64,000 nucleotides of DNA, from NCBI GenBank assembly GCA_019166125.1, contig JAHTBO010000001.1, positions 101,066 to 165,065 of the forward strand. The letters run 5' to 3'. This document shows, piece by piece, positions 46,690 through 59,335 of the stretch. A program made the translations under genes and the position numbers. The DNA is from Alcaligenaceae bacterium CGII-47 (lineage in GTDB: Bacteria > Pseudomonadota > Gammaproteobacteria > Burkholderiales > Burkholderiaceae_B). The notes beneath the pieces were generated by a model that saw only the letters and a list, made by a program, of their open reading frames with translations, had not been told where the DNA came from and did no database searches. Each line of letters begins with the position of its first letter. The first letter of the stretch is position 1.

Positions 46690-48336
46690 TCACAGCCCGT
46701 TATATACGGGCCCTTCGCCACCTTGTGGCGTGACCCAGACGATATTTTGTGTCGGATCTTTGATGTCGCAGGTCTTGCAGTGTATGCAGTTCTGCGCATT
46801 GATCTGTAGGCGATCTTCACCTGTCTCGGTCTTGACGAACTCATAGACCCCTGCTGGACAGAATCGTGCCTCGGGACCACCGAATTTCGCCAGATTGATG
46901 GCGACTGGGACCGAAGCGTCCTTAAGGGTCAAGTGGCCAGGTTCGTCTTCTTCGTGGTGAGTATTAGAGATAAACACCGAGCTTGCGCGATCGAAGGTCA
47001 GTACGCCATCAGGTTTTGGGTAGTCAATCCGCGCGCATTCCGCAGCGGGTTGCAGACAGGCGTGATCAGGCTTGGAGTGGTGCAGCGTCCAGGGCATCTT
47101 GCCGCGTAACAGCCATTGCTCGATGCCTGTCATGAATGTGCCGACCGTGCGACCTTTTTTAAACCATTGCTTAAAATTACGAGATTTGTTGAGCTCGGCA
47201 TGCAACCAGGATTGTTCAAAGGCAGCAGGGTAGCTGGTGAGTTCATCGTGACTGCGTCCGGCCACGAGCGCGTCAAATGCCGCCTCGGCAGCGAGTGCGC
47301 CGGTCTTGATGGCAGAGTGGCTGCCCTTGATGCGCGAGGCATTAAGCACGCCCGCCTCGCAGCCCACCATCACGCCGCCAGGAAAGCAGAGCTTGGGCAG
47401 TGACAGGAGGCCGCCTGCGGTGAGTGAGCGCGCACCATAGGCGATACGTCTGCCGCCTTCGAATATCGTGCGAATGGCAGGGTGGGTCTTGTAGCGCTGG
47501 AATTCATCAAAGGGTGAGAGCCAGGGATTGGCATAGTCCAGCCCCACAACCAGGCCTACTGCAACCAGATTATCATTCAAGTGATACAAAAAAGAGCCGC
47601 CGTAAGTGTCGGCGTCCAGTGGCCAGCCCGCCGTGTGAATGACGCGACCCGGGTGAGCCTGAGCGGGGTCGACCTCCCAGAGCTCTTTGATGCCGATGGC
47701 GTAGCTTTGTGGATCGCGGCCGGCGTCGAGTTGGAATTTTTCGATGAGTTGGCGGCCCAGGTGCCCGCGTGACCCTTCAGCAAAAACCGTATAACGAGCC
47801 AGTAACTCCATGCCCGGCTGGTAGTGATCGGTATGGCTGCCGTCACGTGCGACGCCCATGTCGCCTGTCACGATGCCGCGCACTGCCCCCGCATCGCTAT
47901 AGAGTATCCCCGCTGCAGCAAAGCCGGGGAAAACATCCACGCCCAACGCCTCGGCCTGTTCGCCCAGCCAGCGGGTAAGCAGGCCAAGACGCACGACATA
48001 GTTGCCGTGATTCTGAAAGCACGCGGGCAGCAGCCAGGAAGGGGTCGAGCGTGCCTTGGATTCGGTGAGAAACAGGAATTGATCCTCGGATACCGGCACA
48101 TCGATGGGGGCGTGACGCGCCTTCCAGTCGGGCAGCAGCTCGGTCAAGGCCCTTGTGTCCATGACGGCGCCAGAAAGAATATGGGCGCCGATCTCGGAGG
48201 CCTTCTCTAGTACACAGACGCTGACTTCGTGTTCGTGTTGTGCGGCAAGTTGTTTGATGCGTATGGCTGCGGACAGCCCCGCAGGCCCGCCGCCTACGAT
48301 GACGACGTCGTATTCCATTGATTCACGTTCGGTCAT
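46690..48336 (-). CDS. Electron transfer flavoprotein-ubiquinone oxidoreductase
   Basis: Membrane-associated FAD and [4Fe-4S] enzyme that passes electrons from ETF to ubiquinone in fatty acid and amino acid oxidation. The N-terminal FAD motif GGGPAGLSAAIRI and GAHILSGAVMD are followed by the C-terminal ferredoxin-like NCIHCKTCDIKDP cluster. At 548 residues it matches ETF-QO. etfAB are not in the window. ATG 48318 is an alternative start. It converges with acs. Confidence 0.95.
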   Translation of the reverse strand: MTERESMEYDVVIVGGGPAGLSAAIRIKQLAAQHEHEVSVCVLEKASEIGAHILSGAVMDTRALTELLPDWKARHAPIDVPVSEDQFLFLTESKARSTPSWLLPACFQNHGNYVVRLGLLTRWLGEQAEALGVDVFPGFAAAGILYSDAGAVRGIVTGDMGVARDGSHTDHYQPGMELLARYTVFAEGSRGHLGRQLIEKFQLDAGRDPQSYAIGIKELWEVDPAQAHPGRVIHTAGWPLDADTYGGSFLYHLNDNLVAVGLVVGLDYANPWLSPFDEFQRYKTHPAIRTIFEGGRRIAYGARSLTAGGLLSLPKLCFPGGVMVGCEAGVLNASRIKGSHSAIKTGALAAEAAFDALVAGRSHDELTSYPAAFEQSWLHAELNKSRNFKQWFKKGRTVGTFMTGIEQWLLRGKMPWTLHHSKPDHACLQPAAECARIDYPKPDGVLTFDRASSVFISNTHHEEDEPGHLTLKDASVPVAINLAKFGGPEARFCPAGVYEFVKTETGEDRLQINAQNCIHCKTCDIKDPTQNIVWVTPQGGEGPVYNGL

Positions 48337-48432
48337 GAGGTTCTCTGTCTCCGATGTTTTGAGTCCCTGCCATTGTAGGGCAGATCGTTATACTGGAGCT
48401 TTGTTGTGCACGAATAGTGGAGCATGGGCGGG

Positions 48433-48885
48433 ATGTCAGACAATGATCGGAACGCTGTACCCGTAGGGGGGGTCTTTACCATCCGGATGGCGGTGCGTTG
48501 GGGGGATATGGATGCGGTGGGCCATGTCAATAACACCTTGTATTTTCAATACTTTGAGGAAGCCCGCGTGGTGATGCTCGAACGTGTAGGACTGGGGTTT
48601 GGGGTCGAGCGAGGATGGGTATTGGCCCATGCCTCATGTGATTTTCTCAAGCCACTGCTGTATCCTGCCCGTATTGATGTCAGCTTGAGGCTGCTGCGTG
48701 TTGGGCGCAGCAGTGTAGAGTTCGATGTGTGGGTTGCGCTGGCCGACGAGCCTGATTCGGTCTACGCGCGCGGGCGTAATGTGATGGTGTTTATCGACAA
48801 CGAGACAGGCCGTTCGGTGGCCTTGCCCCCAAATGCCGTTCAACGCCTTAGTACAATTTTTTTGGTACCGTCAGCTCGTGTGTAG
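48433..48885 (+). CDS. Acyl-CoA thioesterase, 4HBT hot-dog family
   Basis: A 150-residue hot-dog fold thioesterase. The motif RWGDMDAVGHVNNTLYFQYFEEAR (about residues 19-42, with Asp and the HVNN pair) is the 4-hydroxybenzoyl-CoA thioesterase signature. The substrate is likely a short or medium acyl-CoA. I prefer ATG 48433, ten bases after GGAG; ATG 48424 is only one base from it. It is divergent from ETF-QO and upstream of scoAB, fitting an acyl-CoA context. Confidence 0.85.
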   Translation: MSDNDRNAVPVGGVFTIRMAVRWGDMDAVGHVNNTLYFQYFEEARVVMLERVGLGFGVERGWVLAHASCDFLKPLLYPARIDVSLRLLRVGRSSVEFDVWVALADEPDSVYARGRNVMVFIDNETGRSVALPPNAVQRLSTIFLVPSARV

Positions 48886-48947
48886 CGCTGCCTGACGTTG
48901 GTTGATCGATTTTTGGAAGATAGTGCTGGTATTACAAGGAATGAAGA

Positions 48948-49646
48948 ATGAAAAAAGTCTTTCCAAGTGCCCAGGAGGCACTCAACGGAGTAGTCGCTGA
49001 CGGTCAGATGATTGCCGTCGGCGGTTTTGGTTTATGCGGTATACCCGAGGCCTTGATTGCCGCGTTGCGGGACTCTGGCGTGCAGAACCTGACGTGTGTC
49101 AGCAATAATGCAGGGGTTGATGGCTTTGGGCTGGGGCAGTTGCTGAGCACCCGTCAGATTAAAAAGATGATCGCCTCGTACGTGGGCGAGAATAAGGAAT
49201 TTGAGCGTCAATTCCTCGCCAAGGAACTCGAGCTCGAGTTCACACCCCAGGGTACGCTGGCCGAAAAGCTCCGTGCAGGTGGCGCAGGTATTCCTGCCTT
49301 CTTTACGGCGACGGGTGTGGGCACGGTCGTGGCCGAAGGCAAAGAATCCCGAGAGTTCGATGGCCGCACTTATGTGATGGAACGTTCACTACGCCCTGAT
49401 GTGTCGCTGGTCAAGGCCTGGAAGGCGGACGAGAGCGGCAATCTGATATTCCGCCGTACGGCCCGCAACTTTAATCCGAATGTTGCAATGGCCGGGCAAA
49501 TTACGGTAGTTGAGGTCGAGGAGATCGTCCCCACCGGAACATTTGATCCCGATGCTGTTCATCTTCCTGGTATTTACGTTCACCGTATCGTGCTTAACGC
49601 GCATCCGGAAAAACGTATCGAACAACGTACACTGCGCAACGCTTAA
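48948..49646 (+). CDS. scoA: 3-oxoacid CoA-transferase subunit A
   Basis: Alpha subunit of a succinyl-CoA:3-oxoacid CoA transferase, used for acetoacetate or 3-oxoadipate activation. [13 protein letters not shown] is the family's N-terminal motif, and TGVGT and the [11 protein letters not shown] segment follow. The 232-residue length is right. AAGGAA precedes the ATG, and scoB follows after ten bases. A 3-oxoadipate transferase (pcaI) role would connect it to pobA, but the sequence fits ScoA equally or better. Confidence 0.92.
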   Translation: MKKVFPSAQEALNGVVADGQMIAVGGFGLCGIPEALIAALRDSGVQNLTCVSNNAGVDGFGLGQLLSTRQIKKMIASYVGENKEFERQFLAKELELEFTPQGTLAEKLRAGGAGIPAFFTATGVGTVVAEGKESREFDGRTYVMERSLRPDVSLVKAWKADESGNLIFRRTARNFNPNVAMAGQITVVEVEEIVPTGTFDPDAVHLPGIYVHRIVLNAHPEKRIEQRTLRNA

Positions 49647-49656
49647 GGAGGCACTC

Positions 49657-50310
49657 ATGGCTTGGAATCGTGATCAGATGGCGGCACGCGCAGCGCGTGA
49701 GCTACAGGATGGATTTTATGTGAATTTAGGGATCGGTTTGCCGACAATGGTGGCCAATCATGTTCCTGATGGAGTAGAAGTCTGGCTGCAATCGGAAAAT
49801 GGCCTGCTCGGTATCGGACCTTTTCCGACCGAGGACGAGATCGATGCAGATTGCATCAATGCAGGCAAGCAAACCATAACAACGCTACCGGGTTCTTCTA
49901 TCTTTTCGTCGGCAGACTCGTTTGCCATGATACGAGGGGGCAAGATCAATCTCGCCATTTTGGGTGCCATGCAGGTTTCAGAAAAAGGCGACCTGGCGAA
50001 CTGGATGATCCCCGGCAAGATGATCAAGGGCATGGGTGGTGCCATGGATCTGGTGGCAGGCGTCGGTAAGGTCGTGGTGCTGATGGAGCATGTCGCCCGC
50101 TCCAAGGACGGCAAAGAGAGCATGAAACTGCTGCCCGAATGTACATTGCCTCTGACCGGGGTACAGGTGGTGGATCTGATCATTACGGATCTGGGCGTGA
50201 TGGAGACCAGTGAGTCTGGCTTGCGTTTAATCGAGCTTGCCCCCGGCGTCAGCGTGGAGGATATTCAGGCCAAGACTGCCGCACGTCTGGATGTATCGGC
50301 GCTCGTTTGA
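49657..50310 (+). CDS. scoB: 3-oxoacid CoA-transferase subunit B
   Basis: Beta subunit carrying the catalytic glutamate in [11 protein letters not shown] (about residue 45). The N-terminus [18 protein letters not shown] is typical, and the length is 217 residues from ATG 49657, which has a strong AAGGAG. A longer upstream reading overlaps scoA and is rejected. It forms the functional pair with scoA and overlaps the aminopeptidase start by one base. Confidence 0.93.
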   Translation: MAWNRDQMAARAARELQDGFYVNLGIGLPTMVANHVPDGVEVWLQSENGLLGIGPFPTEDEIDADCINAGKQTITTLPGSSIFSSADSFAMIRGGKINLAILGAMQVSEKGDLANWMIPGKMIKGMGGAMDLVAGVGKVVVLMEHVARSKDGKESMKLLPECTLPLTGVQVVDLIITDLGVMETSESGLRLIELAPGVSVEDIQAKTAARLDVSALV

Positions 50311-52118
50311 TGACTACAGTGATGAATGGCCTGGTCCAGGCTCAGCGTCTAGGGGCCTTGCGTGCACGGTTACATGAATCTGGACTTGATGCGTGCATTA
50401 TCCCTTCATCTGATCCGCATTTATCAGAATATCTGCCAGAGCACTGGCAGGCGCGAGCTTGGCTGAGTGGCTTTAGCGGCTCAGCCGGCAGTGTGCTGGT
50501 GACAGCTGATTTTGCGGGTCTGTGGACGGACGGACGTTATTGGGTACAGGCGACACATGAGCTCGAGGGCAGCGGCATCGTTCTGATGCGTGCGGGTGCT
50601 GACGATGTGCCTGATATGATGGATTGGTTAGTGGCGCATGTTGCATCTGGCGCGCGCGTAGCCGTAGATGGCCGGGTGCTTGCAGAGCAAACCCGCAGTC
50701 AGTGGCAGGCTGCGCTGGATGCCCGGCAATCCGTGCTGGTTCTGGATCAGGACCCGGTGGGTGCGGTCTGGGTGGATCGGGCCGCTTTGCCTGTGGCGCC
50801 TATCTACGAGCATGTCGCGCCGTATGCTTGTCGCACCCGAGCCGCCAATCTGGCAGCACTACGCGAGGCAATGCGTGCACAGGGCGCACAGTGGCATCTG
50901 CTATGCACTTTGGACGATATCGCTTGGCTTCTGAACTTGCGCGGCAGTGATGTGTCCTATAACCCGGTGTTTCTGGCACATGTGCTGGTGGGCGAGCAAA
51001 GTGTCCAACTGTTTGTCGCACCTGATAAGGTGGAACAGGCACTTGTCGCTGTGTTGGCCCGTGATGGCGTTCAGGTACACGATTACACGCAGGTGGCCGA
51101 GGCATTGGCGGCCTTACCAGCCGATCAGTTGATGATGTTTGATCCTGCTCGGGTTACCGCTGGCACCTTGGCGCATGCCCGACACGTGCGCCGGGTTGAG
51201 GCGGTGAATCCCTCCCACCTGCTTAAGTCCCTTAAGACCCCCGCAGAGGCGCAGCACATTCGCCGAACCATGGAGCAGGACGGGGCGGCACTGTGTGAGT
51301 TTTTCGCCTGGCTCGAGGCTGCCCAACGCCAGGGCGAACGCATCACCGAGCTGGATGTGGATGTGCAGATCACTGCGGCACGAGCGCGGCGGCCAGGCTT
51401 TGTGTCGCCCAGTTTTGCGACGATTGCAGGATTCAACGGTAACGGTGCGATGCCGCATTATCAGGCAACGCCCGAGACGCATAGCGCCATTGAGGGTGAT
51501 GGCTTATTGCTGATCGATTCGGGCGGACAATATCTGGGTGGTACGACGGATATTACCCGCGTGGTGCCGGTAGGACAGCTAAGTCGTGCCCAAAAGGCGG
51601 ATTTTACCCGAGTGCTAAAGGGACATATCGCCTTGGCAAGAGCTGTTTTCCCTGATGGCACACCTTCGCCGATGCTCGATACGCTGGCACGTATGCCCTT
51701 GTGGCAAGCCGGTCTGGACTATAGCCATGGCACTGGTCACGGCGTCGGATATTTTCTGAATGTACATGAAGGACCTCAGGCGATTGCTGTGCGGGCGCGT
51801 ACGCATCCCAATATGGCGATGCGCGAGGGCATGGTCACTTCCAATGAACCCGGTCTGTATCGGCCTGATCAGTGGGGGATACGCATTGAAAATCTAGTGC
51901 TGGCCGTGTCTCATCAGCGTACGGAGTTCGGTCATTTCCTATGTTTCGAGACCGTGACTTTGTGTCCGATCGACACACGCTGCATAGAAGTCGACGAACT
52001 GGATGCCACCGAGCGTCAGTGGCTGAATGACTACCATGCCCAAGTACGTGAGCGTCTGGCACCCCATGTGCAGGGCGCTGCCCTGGATTGGCTGATGTTG
52101 CGCACTGAAGTGCTATAG
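50310..52118 (+). CDS. Aminopeptidase P family metallopeptidase (M24B, Xaa-Pro)
   Basis: A 602-residue Xaa-Pro aminopeptidase with the three-domain layout of the eukaryotic-like XPNPEP1 group: two creatinase-like N-terminal domains, then a pita-bread catalytic domain. Metal ligands are visible in LLIDSGGQYLGGTTDITR (two Asp), HGTGHGVGYFLNVHEG (His), SNEPGLY (Glu) and ETVTL (Glu). ATG 50310 overlaps the scoB stop. It probably cleaves N-terminal residues before proline in the cytoplasm. Confidence 0.93.
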   Translation: MTTVMNGLVQAQRLGALRARLHESGLDACIIPSSDPHLSEYLPEHWQARAWLSGFSGSAGSVLVTADFAGLWTDGRYWVQATHELEGSGIVLMRAGADDVPDMMDWLVAHVASGARVAVDGRVLAEQTRSQWQAALDARQSVLVLDQDPVGAVWVDRAALPVAPIYEHVAPYACRTRAANLAALREAMRAQGAQWHLLCTLDDIAWLLNLRGSDVSYNPVFLAHVLVGEQSVQLFVAPDKVEQALVAVLARDGVQVHDYTQVAEALAALPADQLMMFDPARVTAGTLAHARHVRRVEAVNPSHLLKSLKTPAEAQHIRRTMEQDGAALCEFFAWLEAAQRQGERITELDVDVQITAARARRPGFVSPSFATIAGFNGNGAMPHYQATPETHSAIEGDGLLLIDSGGQYLGGTTDITRVVPVGQLSRAQKADFTRVLKGHIALARAVFPDGTPSPMLDTLARMPLWQAGLDYSHGTGHGVGYFLNVHEGPQAIAVRARTHPNMAMREGMVTSNEPGLYRPDQWGIRIENLVLAVSHQRTEFGHFLCFETVTLCPIDTRCIEVDELDATERQWLNDYHAQVRERLAPHVQGAALDWLMLRTEVL

Positions 52119-52185
52119 CAGCCTGCGGGGATTTACTCGCCTTTGTGGCTGGGGTGGGGATTTGGCCGGTGCGGAAGGGCTATAA

Positions 52186-53883
<1,698 letters not shown>

Positions 53884-53892
53884 GGAGGCAGT

Positions 53893-54744
53893 ATGAAACT
53901 GTGTAATTTCTCGGTAGGTCTGGATCAACCGTTTTTCCTGATTGCCGGGCCATGCGTGATCGAATCGCGCGAGCTGGCCTTCGAGACCGCTGGACGCCTA
54001 AAAGAGATTACTCGCGAGTTGGGGATACCGTTCATCTACAAGAGCTCCTTCGATAAGGCCAATCGTAGCTCCGAGCAGTCCTTCCGCGGACCGGGCCTGA
54101 CACAGGGCCTGCAGATACTCTCGGATGTGCGCGAGCAACTTGGCGTGCCTATCCTCACCGACGTCCACGACATTGCTCATGTCCACGAGGTGGCGTCTGT
54201 CGTCGATGTCTTACAGACCCCCGCATTTCTATGTCGCCAGACGGACTTTATCCATGCCTGCGCGGCAACGCTTAAGCCGGTAAATATTAAAAAAGGTCAG
54301 TTTCTCGCGCCCCACGATATGCTTCATGTCGTAGCCAAGGCGCGTGCTGCAGCGATCGCGGCAGAGGGCGATGGACAAAATATCATGGTCTGCGAGCGCG
54401 GTGCGTCATTTGGCTATAACAATCTCGTCTCGGATATGCGTTCGCTCGCAATCATGCGCGAGACGCAATGTCCGGTTGTGTTCGATGCCACGCATTCGGT
54501 ACAACTGCCAGGTGGGCAGGGGACGCACTCGGGTGGTCAGCGTGAATTCGTACCGGTGCTGGCCCGAGCCGCGATTGCCGTGGGGGTTGCCGGCATCTTT
54601 ATGGAGACACACCCGAACCCGGCTCAGGCCTTGTCTGATGGCCCGAATGCGGTGCCTCTAGAGCAGATGCGTGATTTGCTTGTGTCGCTTCAGCAGATCG
54701 ATCGTTGCGTCAAGGGTAGCGGCGTTCTACGTCACACTCTCTAA
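53893..54744 (+). CDS. kdsA: 3-deoxy-8-phosphooctulonate synthase
   Basis: Condenses phosphoenolpyruvate and arabinose 5-phosphate to Kdo-8-phosphate for the LPS core. [21 protein letters not shown] and [20 protein letters not shown] are family motifs. The asparagine in VNIKKGQF indicates the metal-independent class. It is 283 residues with a GAGG ribosome site. Confidence 0.97.
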   Translation: MKLCNFSVGLDQPFFLIAGPCVIESRELAFETAGRLKEITRELGIPFIYKSSFDKANRSSEQSFRGPGLTQGLQILSDVREQLGVPILTDVHDIAHVHEVASVVDVLQTPAFLCRQTDFIHACAATLKPVNIKKGQFLAPHDMLHVVAKARAAAIAAEGDGQNIMVCERGASFGYNNLVSDMRSLAIMRETQCPVVFDATHSVQLPGGQGTHSGGQREFVPVLARAAIAVGVAGIFMETHPNPAQALSDGPNAVPLEQMRDLLVSLQQIDRCVKGSGVLRHTL

Positions 54745-54818
54745 TGAGGGCTTGCGCGATATGCGGCACGAAGGCGAAGCCGTTGTAGACTGGTACCCGT
54801 CATGCGCAGGTACAATAA

Positions 54819-56162
<1,344 letters not shown>

Positions 56163-56178
56163 TCCTCATTGACTTGCA

Positions 56179-56460
56179 ATGCGCCTGCTGGTTCTTGCCC
56201 TGGCTGTACTGATGTTAGCGACCCAATATCCGCTCTGGTGGGGCAAGGGTGGCTGGCTCAGGGTTCGAGCCTTGCAGGCACAGATCGCGACGCAACAAGA
56301 AAGCAATCAGGCGTTGGCGGCTCGTAATAGCGCTTTGCTTGCCGAGGTTCAGGACCTGAGGACTGGAACCTCGGCAATTGAAGAGCGTGCGCGCGGTGAG
56401 CTGGGGATGATACGTGAGGGCGAGTATTTCGTGCAAATACTTCCGCCCAAGCCCAGATAA
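56179..56460 (+). CDS. ftsB: Cell division protein FtsB
   Basis: Small bitopic protein that forms the FtsQLB complex at the division septum. A short N-terminal membrane helix (about 1-18) leads into a coiled coil (about 28-65, [20 protein letters not shown]). The C-terminus [19 protein letters not shown] is characteristic. It is 93 residues and in the standard place after eno. Confidence 0.93.
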   Translation: MRLLVLALAVLMLATQYPLWWGKGGWLRVRALQAQIATQQESNQALAARNSALLAEVQDLRTGTSAIEERARGELGMIREGEYFVQILPPKPR

Positions 56461-56479
56461 GACCCTTTGCTTAAGGCCT

Positions 56480-57475
56480 TTAGCAGCATCCCGCAGGGTC
56501 GCAATCGGACCGCGGCTCGATATCTGCTTCACGATTGAATTCACCTGACGGCTCGTCCTTATGTCCTGGCGAACTGGATGGCTCGTTTACGGCCCCACTG
56601 TTGTCGTCGATATCGTGTCTAGGCTCTCCCCCTTCCCCGTATTTGATTGGGGCGGTAGGGCGTTCGGATACTGACTGAGCGGCGAGTGCAGCACAGCCAC
56701 CCCAAAAGCCTGCACAGTTCGCCGCGGGGCCCGTTAGGATATCGCTAATTTCGCCGTGGATGACCTTGCCGTCGCTGCGGTCCGGCCACGCAACGGGATG
56801 GGATTGCATGCTTAGTGATACGCCGCGCAGGATAGGCAGATAACCATGCGACATAAGGTGATGGCGGTAACTGTCATCGCTTGGGCGTAACACGCGCATC
56901 AAGGCCTTGATTCCTGGCACCAGCGGCTCGTGCGGCCAGATAAGCTCCAGCGTCAGCGTATTTGCCTCAAAGATCGTTTGCCCAGAGATTGGGCCACGCC
57001 CTTCAGGCCATCCCTGGCGCAAACGTTGCTCATGCTGGAGTGCCTGGTAGTCATGATTGATGGTACGCCAGCCAGATGGGCTTGATCTGTCGTTGGTAGC
57101 GGAACTTATGTGATCGACAAAGGCCGCGCGTCGTGGTTGGACGATGCGTATCTGCCAGGGCGCTCGCCCGGTATCTCGCTTGCGTTGCGCGAGGGCGCGG
57201 TGCAGGCTGCCCTCTTGCAGGAATAGGGGGTGTAGGGCGTGCTCGAAAGCTTCAACGAGTGTGTCGGGATGGGCGTGATCGACAATGGCTGCACGACCAG
57301 CCTCGACGAGGGCATGGCTTAGGGCCTGCCTGACAAACAATCCATGCGTGAGTTCGACGCCACCTAGGCCGAGCAGGAGAATCGGTAGGGCGGCGAGCAA
57401 AAAGCCCGCTGCGCCCAGGCCGGATTGGCGGGTGACCAGAGGGCGGTGAAGCAGAGCGTATCGAGGTGGCAGCAT
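56480..57475 (-). CDS. TadE-like single-pass membrane protein
   Basis: A 331-residue protein with a short basic N-terminus, one hydrophobic helix (about 20-45, GAAGFLLAALPILLLGLGGVEL) and a long periplasmic part. The start and the following QALSHALVEAGRAAIVDH resemble TadE-like pilin-like proteins, and a comparable gene sits next to Hsp33 in Bordetella relatives. No tad/flp pilus genes are nearby. The tail is charged and low-complexity and ends with clustered cysteines (CDPAGCC). The role is unknown. Confidence 0.7.
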   Translation of the reverse strand: MLPPRYALLHRPLVTRQSGLGAAGFLLAALPILLLGLGGVELTHGLFVRQALSHALVEAGRAAIVDHAHPDTLVEAFEHALHPLFLQEGSLHRALAQRKRDTGRAPWQIRIVQPRRAAFVDHISSATNDRSSPSGWRTINHDYQALQHEQRLRQGWPEGRGPISGQTIFEANTLTLELIWPHEPLVPGIKALMRVLRPSDDSYRHHLMSHGYLPILRGVSLSMQSHPVAWPDRSDGKVIHGEISDILTGPAANCAGFWGGCAALAAQSVSERPTAPIKYGEGGEPRHDIDDNSGAVNEPSSSPGHKDEPSGEFNREADIEPRSDCDPAGCC

Positions 57476-57558
57476 GCTGAGCAGTGTGCTCGTCTGCGTA
57501 GGGCCTGTCGATTGTGGAAAGTTCGCCAGGACAACAAGGCCAGGGTCGCCTGGTGCGT

Positions 57559-58479
57559 CTAGTGTAGGGTCGGATTGTGCTCTGGAGAGAGTTCCGGTGT
57601 CTCGATCAGCAGGCGTGCACAGTCCACACTATCAAATAGATAGGGTTTACCGCAAAAATTGCAGGATACTTCGATTTGTCCCTGCTGTGCGACGATGGAA
57701 TTGATTTCTGTCTGCCCAAGTGTGCGCAGCATGCGTGACACGCGCTCACGCGTGCACGAGCACTGCCAGCGGATGTGCTGTGGATCAAAGGCCAATAAAT
57801 CCTCCTGCCAAAATAGACGATGGATCAGTGTGTTGCTATCAAGGGTGAGGAGCTCGTCATCTTTCAGTGTATCGGCCAAGTGAATAAAGCGCACCCAACA
57901 GGACTCGGTCAATGTGTCGTCGACCCGCCCCCCTTCATCGGGCAGGCGCTGCAGGAGCAGGCCCGAGCAATGCTGGGCATCTGCACCCAACCAAAGGCGG
58001 GTATCGAGCTGTTCGGAGTTTCGCATATAGGACTCCAGCACCTGCGCAACCGTCGTGCCCTCTAGTGGCACGATTCCTTGGTAGGCTGGCATGCCAGCCT
58101 GCTTGTCGCTTGGGTCGAGCATCACCGTGAATTTACCCTTCCCGTCGGCATTCAGCAGATCCTGCAGCGTGTCGTCTGGCGCAATCTGGGCGTGTTCGCG
58201 CAGATGCGCCGTAGCACGGACCCCCATACCAGACGTGCATTCCACTACGATCAGATGTACCGGTCCGTTGCCCTGTAACTGTAGGACAATCGCACCGTTG
58301 AATTTTATATTACCTGCAAGCAACACCGCAGCTGCGGCCAGCTCACCGAGCAAGGACTGAACAACTGGTGGGTAGTTTTGGTGGGCGAGGCCGGTCTGCC
58401 AGGATTCAGTCAGGTTGACCGTTTGAACCCGAGTAGTATGGTCAGGAGAGAGGTATTTTTTGAGGGTATCAGTACTCAT
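57559..58479 (-). CDS. hslO: Hsp33 redox-regulated chaperone
   Basis: Holdase chaperone switched on by oxidative unfolding when a zinc-binding cysteine cluster forms disulfides. The switch is CSC followed about 30 residues later by CNFC, near the C-terminus. I chose ATG 58479 (306 residues), where the family begins (TLKKYL); the ribosome site is weak, and a longer start at 58536 would overlap the RDD gene. It follows the RDD gene closely. Confidence 0.94.
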   Translation of the reverse strand: MSTDTLKKYLSPDHTTRVQTVNLTESWQTGLAHQNYPPVVQSLLGELAAAAVLLAGNIKFNGAIVLQLQGNGPVHLIVVECTSGMGVRATAHLREHAQIAPDDTLQDLLNADGKGKFTVMLDPSDKQAGMPAYQGIVPLEGTTVAQVLESYMRNSEQLDTRLWLGADAQHCSGLLLQRLPDEGGRVDDTLTESCWVRFIHLADTLKDDELLTLDSNTLIHRLFWQEDLLAFDPQHIRWQCSCTRERVSRMLRTLGQTEINSIVAQQGQIEVSCNFCGKPYLFDSVDCARLLIETPELSPEHNPTLH

Positions 58480-58486
58480 ACGGTAA

Positions 58487-59014
58487 TCATGATGTAGGTG
58501 CAGGAGTTGTCTTGAGATCGACGAGTCGCGTGCCAAGCAGGCGGTCGTGTAAAAACTGGCGCTGCGGGTCTAGCCAGGTCCAGATAAAAATTGAAAAGGG
58601 CGCGCAGACGATGAATAGGCCGATTGATGCATAGCCAGTAGCCCGAGAGACACTGTATATCAGCAGAGCGGTTAATAAGGGCAGGGGCCAGATCAATATA
58701 TAGCGCACGATCAGCCGCATGAGTGTGGGGGGGCGTTGCCCGCGGTCCATCAGGCGGATATTCCAGGTTTTCATCGGCAAGGTCTGACCATGGCGCCGCC
58801 AGGACAGGATGAAATACAGACCGATCGCGACAAATACGACGCCTTGGCGAAGGTGACGCAGTGCGAGCGCGTCGCGGCTCTGTGTCAAGGTGTCTAGCAG
58901 ATAATCAGCCAGAAATATAACGCCAAAAAGCAGTACGCCCTCGTACATCATGCAGGCGAAACGCCTTAGGCGGCTGGGGGCCATCGGAAAATCAGTAAGG
59001 GTAGGTCGTGACAT
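58487..59014 (-). CDS. RDD family membrane protein
   Basis: A 175-residue protein with three to four hydrophobic helices. The family's Arg-Asp-Asp signature appears in modified form: the arginine of RLRRFACMMYEGVLL stands before the first helix, and the first acidic positions are changed (YEG where RxxDxx is usual). SWRRHGQTLPMKTWNIRLMD and the GTRLVDL end fit the family. Function in the family is not settled. ATG 59014 is preferred over the TTG three bases upstream. Confidence 0.8.
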   Translation of the reverse strand: MSRPTLTDFPMAPSRLRRFACMMYEGVLLFGVIFLADYLLDTLTQSRDALALRHLRQGVVFVAIGLYFILSWRRHGQTLPMKTWNIRLMDRGQRPPTLMRLIVRYILIWPLPLLTALLIYSVSRATGYASIGLFIVCAPFSIFIWTWLDPQRQFLHDRLLGTRLVDLKTTPAPTS

Positions 59015-59061
59015 CAAAATAAGAAATTAAGTCTTAGGCCTCACATTATCGGATAGAAATG

Positions 59062-59091
59062 AAAAAGCCGCCTTTTGGCGGCCTTTTTTTT
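59062..59091. terminator. Bidirectional terminator after the 62-aa gene
   Basis: GCCGCC-TTTT-GGCGGC with A-rich and T-rich flanks makes a terminator usable on both strands. On the minus strand it lies just past the stop of the 62-residue gene and before the RDD gene, so the small gene is likely monocistronic. Confidence 0.9.
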
Positions 59092-59109
59092 GGGGCAGGT
59101 GCGCTTGAC

Positions 59110-59298
59110 TTAGTTCGCAGTATGCGTCGCGTGATGAAGCGTGACCTTTGGACCCTTGAAAAATGTAGCGATCTTTGTGAAAGCGCTCTTTAGGGCCTTG
59201 CCCATATCGTATTGTTGTTGTTCTAGGATGGCACATGCCAACAGCTCGCGCTCGAGGGAGTCGGTCAGGCGGGTGGCGGAGTTCAGTTTCATGTTCAT
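59110..59298 (-). CDS. Unrecognised 62-residue protein with its own promoter and terminator
   Basis: I do not recognise this family. The first part (about 1-30) is polar and helical with one cysteine (Cys22) and a QQQ run. Residues 32-51 (MGKALKSAFTKIATFFKG) would make a cationic amphipathic helix with Lys at 34, 37, 42 and 48. The tail has three His. A GAGG ribosome site lies six bases before the ATG at 59298; a second ATG is at 59292. A strong promoter with paired dyads lies upstream and a terminator downstream, which argues for a real, regulated gene. A membrane-active or protein-binding peptide is one possibility only. Confidence 0.7.
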   Translation of the reverse strand: MNMKLNSATRLTDSLERELLACAILEQQQYDMGKALKSAFTKIATFFKGPKVTLHHATHTAN

Positions 59299-59335
59299 AG
59301 CTAGCCTCTTTGCTTAATGATTGAGCGTTTCGCTC

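Noticed and set aside
49510-49656. Longer scoB reading starting inside scoA.
   Set aside because: ATG 49657 has a strong AAGGAG and begins at the conserved family N-terminus.
59110-59298. Treating the 62-aa frame as a shadow of another gene.
   Set aside because: No gene lies opposite it, and it has a promoter, ribosome site and terminator in the right order.
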